A stretch of DNA of 64,000 nucleotides from Zongyangia gallinarum (GCA_904419315.1 CAJFQY010000004.1:5166-69165); one strand, 5' to 3'; positions 16,128-25,084 are shown, numbered from the stretch's first letter. Numbers and translations: made by a program. Notes: generated from the sequence alone by a model not told the origin.

Positions 16128-16973
16128 ATGGAATATGCCGAGCTAAACAATGGAGTCAAGATACCTATGGCAGGCATTGGTACCTTTCTGCTGGCTCCGG
16201 ATGATGCAGAGGCATCTGTTCTCCATGCGTTGGGGTGTGGATACCGTCTGATTGACACAGCCAATGCCTATCTCAATGAAAAGGCTGTGGGACGGGCTAT
16301 CAAGGCATCCGGGGTCGCTCGGGAGGAGATTTTTTTGGAGACAAAACTCTGGCCCAGCTTTTATGAACAACCGGACGCGGTAGAAAAGACCCTGGAACGG
16401 CTGGATACCTCTTATATTGATCTGCTCCTTCTCCACCAGCCGGCCGGAAATTATGTAGCTGGCTATCAGCTGATGGAAAAGGCTTATCAGGAGGGAAAAG
16501 TGAAAGCCATCGGCCTTTCTAACTTCACAGTGGAGCAGATTCAGGAGATACTAAAGATCTGTGAGATAAAGCCAACAGTATTGCAGACCGAAGTGCATCC
16601 TTACTCTCAAGAAAAGGAATTAAAACAATTTCTTTCCCAAGAGGGGATAGTCATCCAGGCATGGTATCCGCTGGGCCATGGAGACAAAGCGCTTATCCAG
16701 GAACCGTTGTTTACTGAACTTGCCCATAAATACGGGAAATCCAATGCTCAGATTATTCTGCGCTGGCATATCCAGGACGGCAACATTGTCATCCCCGGCT
16801 CCAAAAACCCGGCACATATTCAGGATAATTTCGCGCTGTTCGACTTTTCCCTCACTCCGGAGGAGATGGAGAAGATCGGTGGCCTGGATCGGCAAAAACG
16901 CTATTATACCAGCACCCCAGAAATGCTAAAGAGATATGCGGAGACGATTCCCGCAGTAGATGAACAGAAATAA
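16128..16973 (+). CDS. Aldo/keto reductase, short form
   Basis: 281 aa AKR5-like 2,5-diketogluconate/glyoxal reductase type. Asp and Tyr are in LIDTANAYLNE, Lys in FLETKLWP, His in LLLLHQP, and the coenzyme loop is IPGSKNPAHIQDN. ATG 16128 follows AAAAAGGAGGA; an upstream ATG at 16104 lacks a site. It lies 29 bp after the first AKR and 15 bp before the flavin reductase, so all three are probably co-transcribed. Physiological substrates of such enzymes are usually small aldehydes or keto-sugars. Confidence 0.93.
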   Translation: MEYAELNNGVKIPMAGIGTFLLAPDDAEASVLHALGCGYRLIDTANAYLNEKAVGRAIKASGVAREEIFLETKLWPSFYEQPDAVEKTLERLDTSYIDLLLLHQPAGNYVAGYQLMEKAYQEGKVKAIGLSNFTVEQIQEILKICEIKPTVLQTEVHPYSQEKELKQFLSQEGIVIQAWYPLGHGDKALIQEPLFTELAHKYGKSNAQIILRWHIQDGNIVIPGSKNPAHIQDNFALFDFSLTPEEMEKIGGLDRQKRYYTSTPEMLKRYAETIPAVDEQK

Positions 16974-16988
16974 AAAGGAGTATCTGTC

Positions 16989-17546
16989 ATGAGAAATAAT
17001 TTTGGAACAGAATCTTGGTTTTTCCCCCTGCCGGTGCTTATTATCGGCACTTATAACGAGGATGGAACCGCTGATGCTATGAATGCGGCCTGGGGCGGAC
17101 TCTATGATGCCGACAAGGTGGTGCTCTGCCTGAGCGCTGGCCATAAAACCACCAAGAATATTGAGGCCCAGGGCGCTTTTACAATCAGCTTTGCGGACGC
17201 CGACCATGTGATCTCTTCTGATTATGTAGGCATGGTCTCCGCCAACACAGAACACAAAAAGATGGAGAAATCTGGCTTTCATACCACAAAATCTTCTTTT
17301 ATCAATGCCCCCATTCTGGATGAATTGCCTGTAGCGCTAGAATGCAAGTTCCTCAAGTACAGCGAAGATGGAAATATCATCGGTCAAATTGTCAATGTCA
17401 GTGTTGATGAAAGTGCCCTAGGAGCAGACGGGAAGATTGACTTCACGAAATTCCGTCCCATATCCTTTGAGCCGGTCCACAGGGCTTATCATGTGCTGGG
17501 GGAAAAGGTGGGCAACGCATTCCAAGACGGTGGGACGTTGAAATAA
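16989..17546 (+). CDS. Flavin reductase-like FMN-binding split-barrel protein
   Basis: 185 aa member of the flavin-reductase-like family, which bind FMN and either reduce flavins with NAD(P)H or act as electron carriers. The start (FFPLPVLIIGTYNEDGTA) and the FMN-contact regions (MNAAWGG, CLSAGHKTTKNI, SFADADH) are typical, as is the closing HRAYHVLGE. The ATG has a site AAAAGGAG 8 bases upstream. As the third gene of an AKR-AKR-flavoprotein run it could supply reduced flavin to the nearby flavodoxins (inference). Confidence 0.9.
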   Translation: MRNNFGTESWFFPLPVLIIGTYNEDGTADAMNAAWGGLYDADKVVLCLSAGHKTTKNIEAQGAFTISFADADHVISSDYVGMVSANTEHKKMEKSGFHTTKSSFINAPILDELPVALECKFLKYSEDGNIIGQIVNVSVDESALGADGKIDFTKFRPISFEPVHRAYHVLGEKVGNAFQDGGTLK

Positions 17547-17693
17547 TACTTAAAATTGTTCTCGCCAAACAGGCAAAACCGTCGTTATGGAGATCACTAG
17601 AATGGCCTATCATCCTATATTGCCGATATTTCGATCCAAGTTACGGAATTTGTTTATGCTTTATAAGCATTGATTGCGATTGGACATAAGCAT

Positions 17694-17722
17694 TAGACAT
17701 TAGGCCAATTCCTATTTATAAT
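17694..17722 (+). promoter_or_regulatory. Promoter of the ferredoxin-type aldo/keto reductase
   Basis: TAGACA (17694-17699), 17 bp, TATAAT (17717-17722); 11 of 12 consensus positions. The rest of the gap after the flavin reductase (17547-17779) shows nothing else clear. Confidence 0.75.
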
Positions 17723-17779
17723 AGGCTTGCAAGGAATTTCATAGATTGAAATATTTGCAGTAGGGGAGAGAAACGTTTT

Positions 17780-18877
17780 ATGGAATATCGGAAGTTGCCT
17801 CATGGAAGCGAACAAATCAGTGTGCTTGGTTTTGGTACCAGTTCCATCGGTATGGCTGGGGAGAAGGAAATGGAAGCTACAATCACCATGGCCCTGGAAA
17901 ATGGGATCAATTATTTCGATTTGGCTTCTGCCGATGGGGCTCCCTTTTCCGTCTTCGGCAGGGTCCTAGCAGGCCAGCGGGAAAAAGCATATTTTCAGAT
18001 CCACTTCGGCGCCAATTATCAGGGCGGTAAATATAGCTGGACAACGGATCTGGATACGATCAAGCGTTCTATTGATTGGCAGCTTAATGCCCTGAAAACC
18101 GATTACATTGACTTCGGATTTCTCCATTGTATTGATGAAGAATCCGATCTGCATCATGCCCTCAAAGGCGGCATCCTGGATTACATATTGAAGCTGAAAG
18201 AAGATGGCGTAGTCCGACATATCGGCCTTTCATCCCATACGCCAAGCATCGTGGAGACGGTGCTGGATACGGGAATTCTTGATATGCTGATGTTTAGCAT
18301 CAATCCGGCCTATGATTATCAGAAAAAAGGGGAATTTGCTATTGGAGATGTGGAGCAGCGACAGAATCTTTACCGGCGTTGTGAGGCCAAAGGCGTCGGG
18401 ATCTCGGTCATGAAGGCGTTTTCCGGAGGGCAATTGCTCAACGCCAGAACCTCGCCTTTTGGAAGGGCACTGACAGAATACCAATGTATTCAGTATGCGT
18501 TGGATAAGCCTGGTGTTTTGACCGTGCTCCCCGGTGTACGCAATCGAAAAGATCTCCAGCGCATTCTCGGCTTTGTAGAGGCGGGATCAGAAGAAAAGGA
18601 CTATTCGGTTCTGGGAACCTTTGCTCCCCAGGAAGCGGCGGGAGTCTGTGTTTATTGTAACCATTGCCAGCCCTGCCCCGCTGGATTGGATGTGGGCCTA
18701 ATTAATAAATATTACGATCTGGCGCTGGCGGGAGACGAGTTGGCGAAAGATCACTATGCCCATTTGGACACCAAAGCGGGGGATTGTATTGGCTGCGGCC
18801 ATTGTGATTCCCGTTGTCCTTTTCATGTGGGACAGGTGGACAGGATGCAGACAATCCAGGCCTATTTTGGGGAATAA
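17780..18877 (+). CDS. Aldo/keto reductase with C-terminal ferredoxin domain
   Basis: 365 aa. An AKR barrel (VLGFGTSSIG, then FDLASADG, HFGANY, FLHCIDEE) is joined to a C-terminal two-cluster ferredoxin-like domain (CVYCNHCQPCP and CIGCGHCDSRCPF). In this subfamily the usual catalytic residues are partly replaced (the Tyr of the DxxxxY motif is not evident here), and it is thought to pass electrons between Fe-S centres and an organic substrate. It is upstream of the DUF4405 membrane protein, so the pair may link cytoplasmic electrons to the membrane (inference). Own promoter at 17694. Confidence 0.9.
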   Translation: MEYRKLPHGSEQISVLGFGTSSIGMAGEKEMEATITMALENGINYFDLASADGAPFSVFGRVLAGQREKAYFQIHFGANYQGGKYSWTTDLDTIKRSIDWQLNALKTDYIDFGFLHCIDEESDLHHALKGGILDYILKLKEDGVVRHIGLSSHTPSIVETVLDTGILDMLMFSINPAYDYQKKGEFAIGDVEQRQNLYRRCEAKGVGISVMKAFSGGQLLNARTSPFGRALTEYQCIQYALDKPGVLTVLPGVRNRKDLQRILGFVEAGSEEKDYSVLGTFAPQEAAGVCVYCNHCQPCPAGLDVGLINKYYDLALAGDELAKDHYAHLDTKAGDCIGCGHCDSRCPFHVGQVDRMQTIQAYFGE

Positions 18878-18971
18878 CGAAAGCACTGCTTTACCCCATT
18901 TAAGAAATTCTGGATTCTACCTGGGAGATAGACACGAAATACATCATAAGTATGCGGGAGGATATTTTTTC

Positions 18972-19673
18972 ATGAAACCCAAAATGATGCTAAAAATGGG
19001 GATAGACCTGATTATGACGGTTCTGCTGTTTTGCCAGATGGCCTATATGCTCATTGGCGAAACGGCCCATGAATGGTTGGGAGCCGCCATGTTTCTGCTG
19101 TTTATCCTGCACCATATCCTGAACTGGCGGTGGTATAGGAACTTGATAAAGGGAAGGTATGGCGCTCTTCGGATTTTGCAGACGATTGTGAATGTTCTAG
19201 TTTTTGTCTCCATGATTGGCCTGATGGTCAGCGGTGTCATCCTATCCCGAGAGGTGTTTGTATTTCTGCCTATTGACGGCAGTATGAGCTTTGCCCGGAC
19301 ACTGCATATGTTGGCGTCTTATTGGGGCTTCATCCTGATGAGTGCCCATCTCGGCCTGCATTGGGGCATGATCATGGGAATGGTGCGGAAGATGGGCGGA
19401 AAGATGAAACCCTCATCTCTTCGCACCTGGATTCTACGGATTCTGGCGCTGGTAATCTGTGGCTTTGGCGTCTATGCTTTCTTTAAACATAATATTGCCG
19501 ATTATTTGTTCCTGCGCAGTGAATTTGTATTTTTCGATATGGAGCAGCCCCTTGTGCTTTTCTTCGGAGAGTACTTTGCCATGATGACCTTGTGGGCTTG
19601 TGTTTCTTACTATGTATCCAAATTGCTCCAGAAATTCTCAGGGAAGAAGCTTCCAAAAGAGTCTGATGTTTAG
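18972..19673 (+). CDS. DUF4405 membrane protein (cytochrome b561-like)
   Basis: 233 aa with five or so hydrophobic helices and paired histidines at membrane ends (FILHHILNWRWY, RTLHMLASYWG, SAHLGLHWG), a pattern compatible with a di-haem b-type cytochrome. ATG 18972 follows GGGAGGAT. DUF4405 proteins are, as I recall, among membrane electron carriers associated with extracytosolic flavin systems, which fits the lipoprotein flavodoxins and ApbE in this region. The stop codon overlaps the start of a histidine-kinase remnant. Confidence 0.85.
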   Translation: MKPKMMLKMGIDLIMTVLLFCQMAYMLIGETAHEWLGAAMFLLFILHHILNWRWYRNLIKGRYGALRILQTIVNVLVFVSMIGLMVSGVILSREVFVFLPIDGSMSFARTLHMLASYWGFILMSAHLGLHWGMIMGMVRKMGGKMKPSSLRTWILRILALVICGFGVYAFFKHNIADYLFLRSEFVFFDMEQPLVLFFGEYFAMMTLWACVSYYVSKLLQKFSGKKLPKESDV

Positions 19674-20112
19674 AGCCAACCAAGGCCTGCTTTCATTTGA
19701 AGGAGCATGGGAAGAAAAAAATTTGGAAATCGAAACCAGTGTGGAAGAGGAAGTTTTTGTGGATACCGATGGGCAGCTGCTCTCTCTGGTTTGGAACAAC
19801 CTGTTCTCCAACGCCATCAAATTTACGGAGGATAATGGCAAAATAACCCTCTCCCTGACCACGGAGGGAGAAAATGCGGTTGTGCGGGTATCGGATACCG
19901 GTTGTGGCATTCCACCAGAAGTAGGACAACATATTTTTGAAAAATTTTACCAGGGTGACACCTCTCATGCGACCCAGGGTAATGGGCTGGGGCTGGCTCT
20001 GGTGAAGCGGGTGATGGATATTGTAGGCGGAGATATTTCTGTCAGCAGCCAGGTGGGAAAAGGAAGCACATTTACAGTCAAAATCAGGAGAAAACAAAAT
20101 GGAGAGGCTTAA
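19666..20112 (+). pseudogene. Truncated histidine kinase (ATPase domain only)
   Basis: About 148 codons with the C-terminal half of a sensor kinase: the N box (NNLFSNAIKFTEDNG), the G1/F region (DTGCGIPPEVGQHIFEKFY) and the G2 loop (GNGLGLALVKR) are perfect, ending in a normal GKGSTFTVKI. The sensor, membrane part and the phospho-accepting His domain are gone; upstream in the same frame there is only DUF4405-overlapping sequence. No response regulator is near. The ATG at 19666 overlaps the DUF4405 stop by 8 bases, so the fragment may still be translated, but as a kinase it is dead. Confidence 0.85.
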
Positions 20113-20118
20113 AAAATC

Positions 20119-20985
20119 GTGCACAGACTGTTATTCCCAGCAACAGCAATTGTGATTCTCAGTGTACCTGTGGCGACAGCAATGCTTCTTTACACCTTTC
20201 TTGTCGCTGGAAAGGACAGTCCCATCTCTTATATATCCTATATTGTCTCGGCCTATGCTTTGACCATTGTTTGCCTGAGCCTTACCTCGCTGATTCGAAA
20301 AGCAAATCAATGGATCAGAAAAAATCCTTATGTCAGCCGCTATCTAGAAGACATCCCATTTAAGATGCGGATTTCCCTCCATCTATCCCTTGGAATTAAC
20401 TTTGTATATGCAGGGGTTCACGCGTTTTCGGGAGTCTATTACCATTCCGTATGGTTTGGAACCTTGGCTGCATATTATATTTTTCTAGCTGTCATGCGCT
20501 ATTTGTTGGTACGGTATGCCCACAAAAGTGGTTTTGGGGAAAATACAATTTCCGAATTAAAACGATATAGGCTGTGCGGAGCTATCCTCATCATGATGAA
20601 TTTGGCATTGGCCGGCGTGGTAATCTTGGTGCTGTATCAAAATCGGGGGTTTCATTATGCCGGGTCCCTTATTTATGTCATGGCGTTATATACGTTTTAT
20701 ACTACTATTATGGCGGTTATCAATGTGGTACGGTATCGGAAATATCAAAGCCCGGTGATGTCGGCCGCGAAGGCTGTCAATTTGGCGGCAGCATTGGTTT
20801 CTATGCTGTCCTTGGAGACTGCTATGCTGGCCCAATTTGATAATGGTAGCACGGCTTTTCGCCAGATAATGCTTGGCGCCACAGGAGGAGCTGTATGTGC
20901 CATCATTGTAGGGATGGGAAGTTTTATGATAATTCGCTCAACACGAAAGATGAAGAGGTTGCGTGAAGAGAACTTAAAAACATGA
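20119..20985 (+). CDS. Polytopic membrane protein of unknown function
   Basis: 288 aa from a GTG start with the site GGAGAGG. Seven or eight hydrophobic helices are visible, starting at residue 5 and ending at about 275, with a basic cytoplasmic tail (RSTRKMKRLREEN). I do not recognise a family. No charged catalytic cluster or lipobox is present. It follows the kinase fragment by 6 bases and precedes another small membrane protein, so it may be a retained member of the operon to which the lost kinase belonged. Confidence 0.75.
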   Translation: MHRLLFPATAIVILSVPVATAMLLYTFLVAGKDSPISYISYIVSAYALTIVCLSLTSLIRKANQWIRKNPYVSRYLEDIPFKMRISLHLSLGINFVYAGVHAFSGVYYHSVWFGTLAAYYIFLAVMRYLLVRYAHKSGFGENTISELKRYRLCGAILIMMNLALAGVVILVLYQNRGFHYAGSLIYVMALYTFYTTIMAVINVVRYRKYQSPVMSAAKAVNLAAALVSMLSLETAMLAQFDNGSTAFRQIMLGATGGAVCAIIVGMGSFMIIRSTRKMKRLREENLKT

Positions 20986-21037
20986 ATGGTTTTTATAGTG
21001 CCATGGTTATCCCATCAAGCAGAAAGGAAGATTGGTT

Positions 21038-21415
21038 ATGGAAAATGGAAAAGACACCTTTTACTATACCTACTCGGCAAAACAACAGGAAGAAATTCAG
21101 AATATCCGAAAAAAATATCTGGCCAGAGAAGAAGATAAAATGGAGCTGCTTCGTCGGTTGGACCGCAGTGCGACAAAAAAAGGAGCTATAATTTCGACTG
21201 TGCTCGGTGTAGTTAGCTGCCTGCTCCTGGGCGTTGGTATGTGTTGCACTATGGTCTGGATGGACAGATGGTTTGTTCCGGGAATCGTGATAGGCGTCAT
21301 TGGTATTATAGGTGTGGCTGCGGCCTATCCGCTGTACGCCCGTATTACAAAAAAAGAAAGAGAAAAGCTAGCTCCACAGATTTTAAAACTCACCGAGGAA
21401 CTTTCAAAATCATAA
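21038..21415 (+). CDS. Small membrane protein, two helices
   Basis: 125 aa. A charged N-terminal helix (QQEEIQNIRKKYLAREEDK) is followed by two membrane segments (IISTVLGVVSCLLLGVGM and VPGIVIGVIGIIGVAAAYP) and a basic/acidic tail ending ILKLTEELSKS. ATG 21038 has a site AAAGGAAG. Similar small proteins with this layout are common in clostridia as uncharacterised genes. It is the last gene before a strong bidirectional terminator. Function unknown. Confidence 0.75.
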   Translation: MENGKDTFYYTYSAKQQEEIQNIRKKYLAREEDKMELLRRLDRSATKKGAIISTVLGVVSCLLLGVGMCCTMVWMDRWFVPGIVIGVIGIIGVAAAYPLYARITKKEREKLAPQILKLTEELSKS

Positions 21416-21421
21416 AAAAAA

Positions 21422-21458
21422 CGGGACAGAAAGAGCATTCTTTCTGTCCCGCTTTTTT
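21422..21458. terminator. Bidirectional terminator
   Basis: Perfect 13-bp stem CGGGACAGAAAGA / TCTTTCTGTCCCG, GCAT loop, A run before and T run after; between a plus-strand and a minus-strand gene. Confidence 0.93.
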
Positions 21459-21504
21459 GTGGACATCATCATCGATAGAGACTTCGTTACAGGGAGGATT
21501 TGCT

Positions 21505-22143
21505 TTATTCTTCCTCGCTTTTTTCTTTGTTGCGCTTTTTCCGTTTACGGTATAGGTAGAAAATACCAACCGCCACAACGAGAACCACCAAAACAATCAC
21601 AGCAATATGGGTGTAGTTGTCAAAATATGGCATGGCATTTTCCCAGGCAGTACCCAATGCTGCTCCAATACAAACGAGAATAATGTTCCAAACAGTGCTG
21701 CCCAGTGTAGTCAAAAGCAAAAAACTGGGCAGAGGCATCTTTGCAAAACCTGCAGGAATGGAGATAAGGCTTCTTACAATGGGGATGCAGCGGCAGATCA
21801 GCACCGCTTTGCCCTGATACCGGTGAAACCATCGCTCTGCTTTTTCAACATGCTCAGGGCGCAGATGTGTGATCTGTCCGAATTTGCCGGCAAATAATTT
21901 TTTCAGCCGTTCCGCCTGAAAAATCCTGCCAAATGCATAAAGGACAATAGCACCTAACAGTGACCCAGCCGTTGCAGCCAGAACGGTTCCCGGAATATTC
22001 ATGGCAGCCGTAACGGTAAGAGCCCCTCCAAATAAAAGGACCGCTTCTGAGGGGATGGGTGGAAAAACGTTCTCAATGAATATTAAAAGGAAGATTCCCC
22101 AATACCCAAATTGGTCGACAAACGAAAGCATCCATTCCTGCAT
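21505..22143 (-). CDS. DedA-family membrane protein
   Basis: 212 aa. DedA/Tvp38 proteins are membrane transporters or lipid scramblases; several flip undecaprenyl phosphate or phosphatidylethanolamine. The family pattern is complete: N-terminal FGYWGIFLLIFIENVFPPIP, a central GRIF/ERLKKLF loop, the motif RCIPIVRSLISIPAGFAKM with its key arginines, and a closing helix followed by a Lys/Glu-rich tail. ATG 22143 follows GGAAGGAG. It is transcribed away from the redox cluster and shares only the terminator with it. Confidence 0.93.
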   Translation of the reverse strand: MQEWMLSFVDQFGYWGIFLLIFIENVFPPIPSEAVLLFGGALTVTAAMNIPGTVLAATAGSLLGAIVLYAFGRIFQAERLKKLFAGKFGQITHLRPEHVEKAERWFHRYQGKAVLICRCIPIVRSLISIPAGFAKMPLPSFLLLTTLGSTVWNIILVCIGAALGTAWENAMPYFDNYTHIAVIVLVVLVVAVGIFYLYRKRKKRNKEKSEEE

Positions 22144-22468
22144 TTTCAGTGCTCCTTCCGAAATTTGAAGTGATTTTAAATTCCTGCCATTGCGGGCAAC
22201 GATTCTAATGCCTGTTACCAGAGAATGACACATAAATAGTCCATTTATTTTGTAGAATTTAGGTTCATGCCATTCCTGGTAACAAATTTATTGTGCGATG
22301 TAAAAATTCCAACAAAAGTGTGAAAGAGAACGACAGCGGAAAGATTTGATAAGTATAGCTAGATTACCGCCTTGTTCAGATGTGTTCCCAGAGGGCATTA
22401 TATCATGTATGCACTCTGTAAATATAGACTATCATTGAATTTCTTCCTCAAAATATACATCTGAGGAC
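22144..22468. other. Intergenic gap, AT-rich
   Basis: No gene is supported here. On the minus strand a TATAAT at 22397-22402 could be the -10 of the DedA gene, but I find no convincing -35. No repeat or strong hairpin stands out. Confidence 0.5.
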
Positions 22469-23044
22469 CTATTCTCCTTTGACGACACTGGACATCCCAT
22501 AGCAAATTAACTTGGTGGCAGTCTCGATGAGCTCCTCCAAAGAAAGCTTTTTCCCATCGGCTACCCACTGCCGGTAGAGTAAAGTGGAATTTGCCCCATA
22601 AAAGGCAAACACCAAGCTCTCCGCATATTCATCAAGGCCAAAGATACCCCGGTTGGTTTCACGACGATAATCCATAATCCGCCGGTTAATTTTTTCCCAT
22701 ACCGGCTGATAGCTGCCGCTGCACATGAGACGCTCATGCAGCAACGGCATGTTGGCCGCGTGTTCGAAAAACAGACGGATCAAATCACGGATATCTTTCA
22801 TACTGCCGTAGGATACCTTTCGTTTTATAAAGTTCTCAGCAATTTCGTCCTGCAGTTCGGCGAGTAAATCATCCAGACTATTGTAATGAAGGTAAAAGGT
22901 TTTTCGGTTGATCTGTGCGCGTTCCGTCAGCTCCTTGATGGTGATCTGGTCATAGTCCATTTCACAGATCATGGACTTGAAAGTGTTGTGAATAGCTTCC
23001 CTTGTCTTACGGACTCGCAGGTCTTCCGCTTTTTTCTTTTCCAA
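22469..23044 (-). CDS. TetR-family transcriptional regulator
   Basis: 191 aa. The N-terminal helix-turn-helix is complete (ITIKELTERAQINRKTFYLHYNSLDDLL) and the C-terminal domain resembles TetR_C_7/C_33, common in clostridial regulators next to flavodoxin genes. Translation starts at a TTG (23042-23044) 9 bases after AGGAGGG. Twenty bases upstream is a near-perfect palindrome (23064-23094) that is the likely autoregulatory operator. It is divergent from the frameshifted flavodoxin-like gene at 23244, a likely target. Ligand unknown. Confidence 0.93.
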   Translation of the reverse strand: MEKKKAEDLRVRKTREAIHNTFKSMICEMDYDQITIKELTERAQINRKTFYLHYNSLDDLLAELQDEIAENFIKRKVSYGSMKDIRDLIRLFFEHAANMPLLHERLMCSGSYQPVWEKINRRIMDYRRETNRGIFGLDEYAESLVFAFYGANSTLLYRQWVADGKKLSLEELIETATKLICYGMSSVVKGE

Positions 23045-23063
23045 TAGAAATATTCCCTCCTTT

Positions 23064-23094
23064 TATGCCTCACAAAAAAATATTGTGTGGCATA
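23064..23094. promoter_or_regulatory. Probable TetR operator
   Basis: Inverted repeat TATGCCTCACAA - 7 bases - TTGTGTGGCATA with one mismatch in 12 bp, immediately upstream of the TetR start codon in the divergent intergenic region. Confidence 0.7.
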
Positions 23095-23120
23095 ATACGC
23101 AAATCTGTTTTTACAGACCA

Positions 23121-23149
23121 TTGATTTCATATATTACATTTATTATAAT
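23121..23149 (+). promoter_or_regulatory. Promoter of the flavodoxin-like gene
   Basis: TTGATT (23121-23126), 17 bp, TATAAT (23144-23149), about 95 bp upstream of the start at 23244. Confidence 0.75.
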
Positions 23150-23243
23150 GCAAATATGAGGAAAAAGCAACACAAAAGAAATAAATCTAAAGTGTGTATT
23201 TATTGTGAATAAAAAGAAAATATAGACTGGGAGGAGACAGTAA

Positions 23244-23860
23244 ATGAAGGTTTTGTTGGTCAATGGAAGTTCCAGGCAGAACGGATGTACAGGCGTTGCA
23301 CTAGCGGAGATTGCCCGCGCGTTGCAGGAGGAAGGAATCGACACAGAGATGTTTTTTATTGGGAATGAGGCAATACCCAACTGTGTCGCCTGCCGCAAAT
23401 GTAGGGAGTCTGGCCGATGTGTTTTCAATGATTCCGTCAATCCATTTGTCGAAAAGGCAAAGCAGGCGGATGGTTTTGTATTTGGCTCCCCAGTTTATTT
23501 TGCCCATCCCAGTGCCCGCTTGCTCACCTTTATGGATAGAGCCTTTTATTCCGGTGCGGTGCGTTTGTGTTTAAACCCGCCGCGGCTGTGTTAAGCGCAC
23601 GGAGAGCAGGTACAACAGCTTCCTTTGATGTCATCAATAAGTATTTTACCATCTGTTCCATGCCGGTGGTGTCCTCTACCTATTGGAATCATGTATACGG
23701 TCAGCAGCCAGAGGAGGTCCAAGAGGACAAAGAAGGGCTGATGACCATGTATAACATCGGGAAGAATATGGCATGGATGCTGAAGTGCATCGCGCTCGGA
23801 AAGGAAAACGGACTGCAACATCCGGAGAATCCCAAGGTTTTGACAAACTTTACACGATAG
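23244..23860 (+). pseudogene. NADPH-dependent FMN reductase-like gene, frameshifted
   Basis: Two adjoining frames make one normal flavodoxin-fold reductase of about 205 aa. Part 1 (23244-23594) has the FMN loop VNGSSRQNGCT, a CxxC (NCVACRKCRE) and GSPVYFAHPS. Part 2 (in frame from about 23567 to 23860) carries the rest (KPAAAVLSARRAGTT, VVSSTYWNHVYG). The switch is by -1, around 23561-23576, just after MDRAFYSG. A slippery T TTA AAC lies in the incoming frame at 23570-23576. A lost base, an assembly error or programmed frameshifting are all possible; without rescue the first part stops at a TAA two codons into part 2. Confidence 0.8.
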
Positions 23861-23878
23861 ATAAGGAGGTATTGTCTT

Positions 23879-25024
23879 ATGAACGATTTTGTGTACTCTT
23901 ATCCCACAAAAGTCTATTTTGGCGAGGCGTCTGCCGCAAAAGCGCTGAAAGCAGAGCTGGGGGTAGACGTTAAAACGGTAATGTTGGCCTATGGCGGAGG
24001 CTCTATTAAGAAAAATGGCATCTACGATGAGCTGACCAGTATCCTATGGGACGCAGGCAAGAAGATAGTGGAGTTTTCGGGCATTATGTCCAATCCCACC
24101 TATGCGAAGGTACAGATGGGAGCAAAACTAGCCCGGGAACAACATGTAGATATGATCCTTGGCGTCGGCGGCGGCAGTGTGATCGACTGCTGCAAGATGG
24201 TGGCGGCACAGGCCAAAACGGACATGGATCTGTGGGAAATGGAGTTTACCCACCGTGAATTGCCCTCTGATGCCATCCCCATGGGTGCCATCGTCACGGC
24301 TTCCGGTACCGGGGCTGAGATGAACGGAGGTGCCGTCATCACAAATGAAGAGAAAAAAATCAAGACAGGAATGCTGGGTTTTGCACCTCGGTTTGCAGTT
24401 CTTGATCCGGCATATACCTTGTCTGTCCCCCGGGTGCAGGTGATTTCCGGCGCTTTTGATACCCTGAGCCATGCCCTGGAAACCTATCTGGGCAGTTCCG
24501 ACAAGGACAATGTTTCTGACGATGTCTCCCTGGCGATTATGCGCAACACCGTTGTCAATATGAGACGTTTGTTATTGGATATCAATGACCTGCAGGCCAG
24601 GGGCAACCTCATGTGGGATTCTGCCATGGCGGAAAACGGGATTTTAAAGGTAGGACGTCTCACCGACTTTCAGGTGCATCAGATGGAACATCAACTTGGC
24701 GCCTATACTGACTGCAACCATGGACAGGGATTGGCAGTGATTCAACCCGCCTATTGCCGCCATATGCTACAGGATGCGGAGGAAAAGTTCACTCGTTTTG
24801 CCAAGGTGGTATTTGGGGTAGACACCGCTGCGGCGGGAATTGATGCGCTGGCAGATTTTATTAAGGAGTGCGGCCTTCCTACCCATATGAGCGATCTAAA
24901 ATCTAAGGTGGAAATTACACCGGAGGTACTTCGCCAGGTAGCCGATACCTGTAATATTATCAAATGCAACCCCAGGGAATTGAACCGGCAGGAAATCTAT
25001 GAAATCTTGACGGAATGCTTATAA
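23879..25024 (+). CDS. Iron-containing alcohol dehydrogenase, copy 2
   Basis: 381 aa paralogue of the enzyme at 10257-11426, with the same coenzyme motif (LGVGGGSVIDCCKMV) and metal ligands (SGAFDTLSHALETY, then HQMEHQLGAYTDCNHG). The frame is intact and the ATG follows AAGGAGG. Whole stretches are nearly identical to copy 1 (for example AKLAREQHVDMILGVGGGSV), so duplication is fairly recent. It is followed 60 bp later by a surface flavodoxin gene, the same arrangement as for copy 1. Aldehyde reduction is the expected activity. Confidence 0.94.
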   Translation: MNDFVYSYPTKVYFGEASAAKALKAELGVDVKTVMLAYGGGSIKKNGIYDELTSILWDAGKKIVEFSGIMSNPTYAKVQMGAKLAREQHVDMILGVGGGSVIDCCKMVAAQAKTDMDLWEMEFTHRELPSDAIPMGAIVTASGTGAEMNGGAVITNEEKKIKTGMLGFAPRFAVLDPAYTLSVPRVQVISGAFDTLSHALETYLGSSDKDNVSDDVSLAIMRNTVVNMRRLLLDINDLQARGNLMWDSAMAENGILKVGRLTDFQVHQMEHQLGAYTDCNHGQGLAVIQPAYCRHMLQDAEEKFTRFAKVVFGVDTAAAGIDALADFIKECGLPTHMSDLKSKVEITPEVLRQVADTCNIIKCNPRELNRQEIYEILTECL

Positions 25025-25084
25025 GGCCACAGACAGTCGCAAGTTGTTAATTCTAACGGCACAACAGAAAGAGAGGTAGCCACA

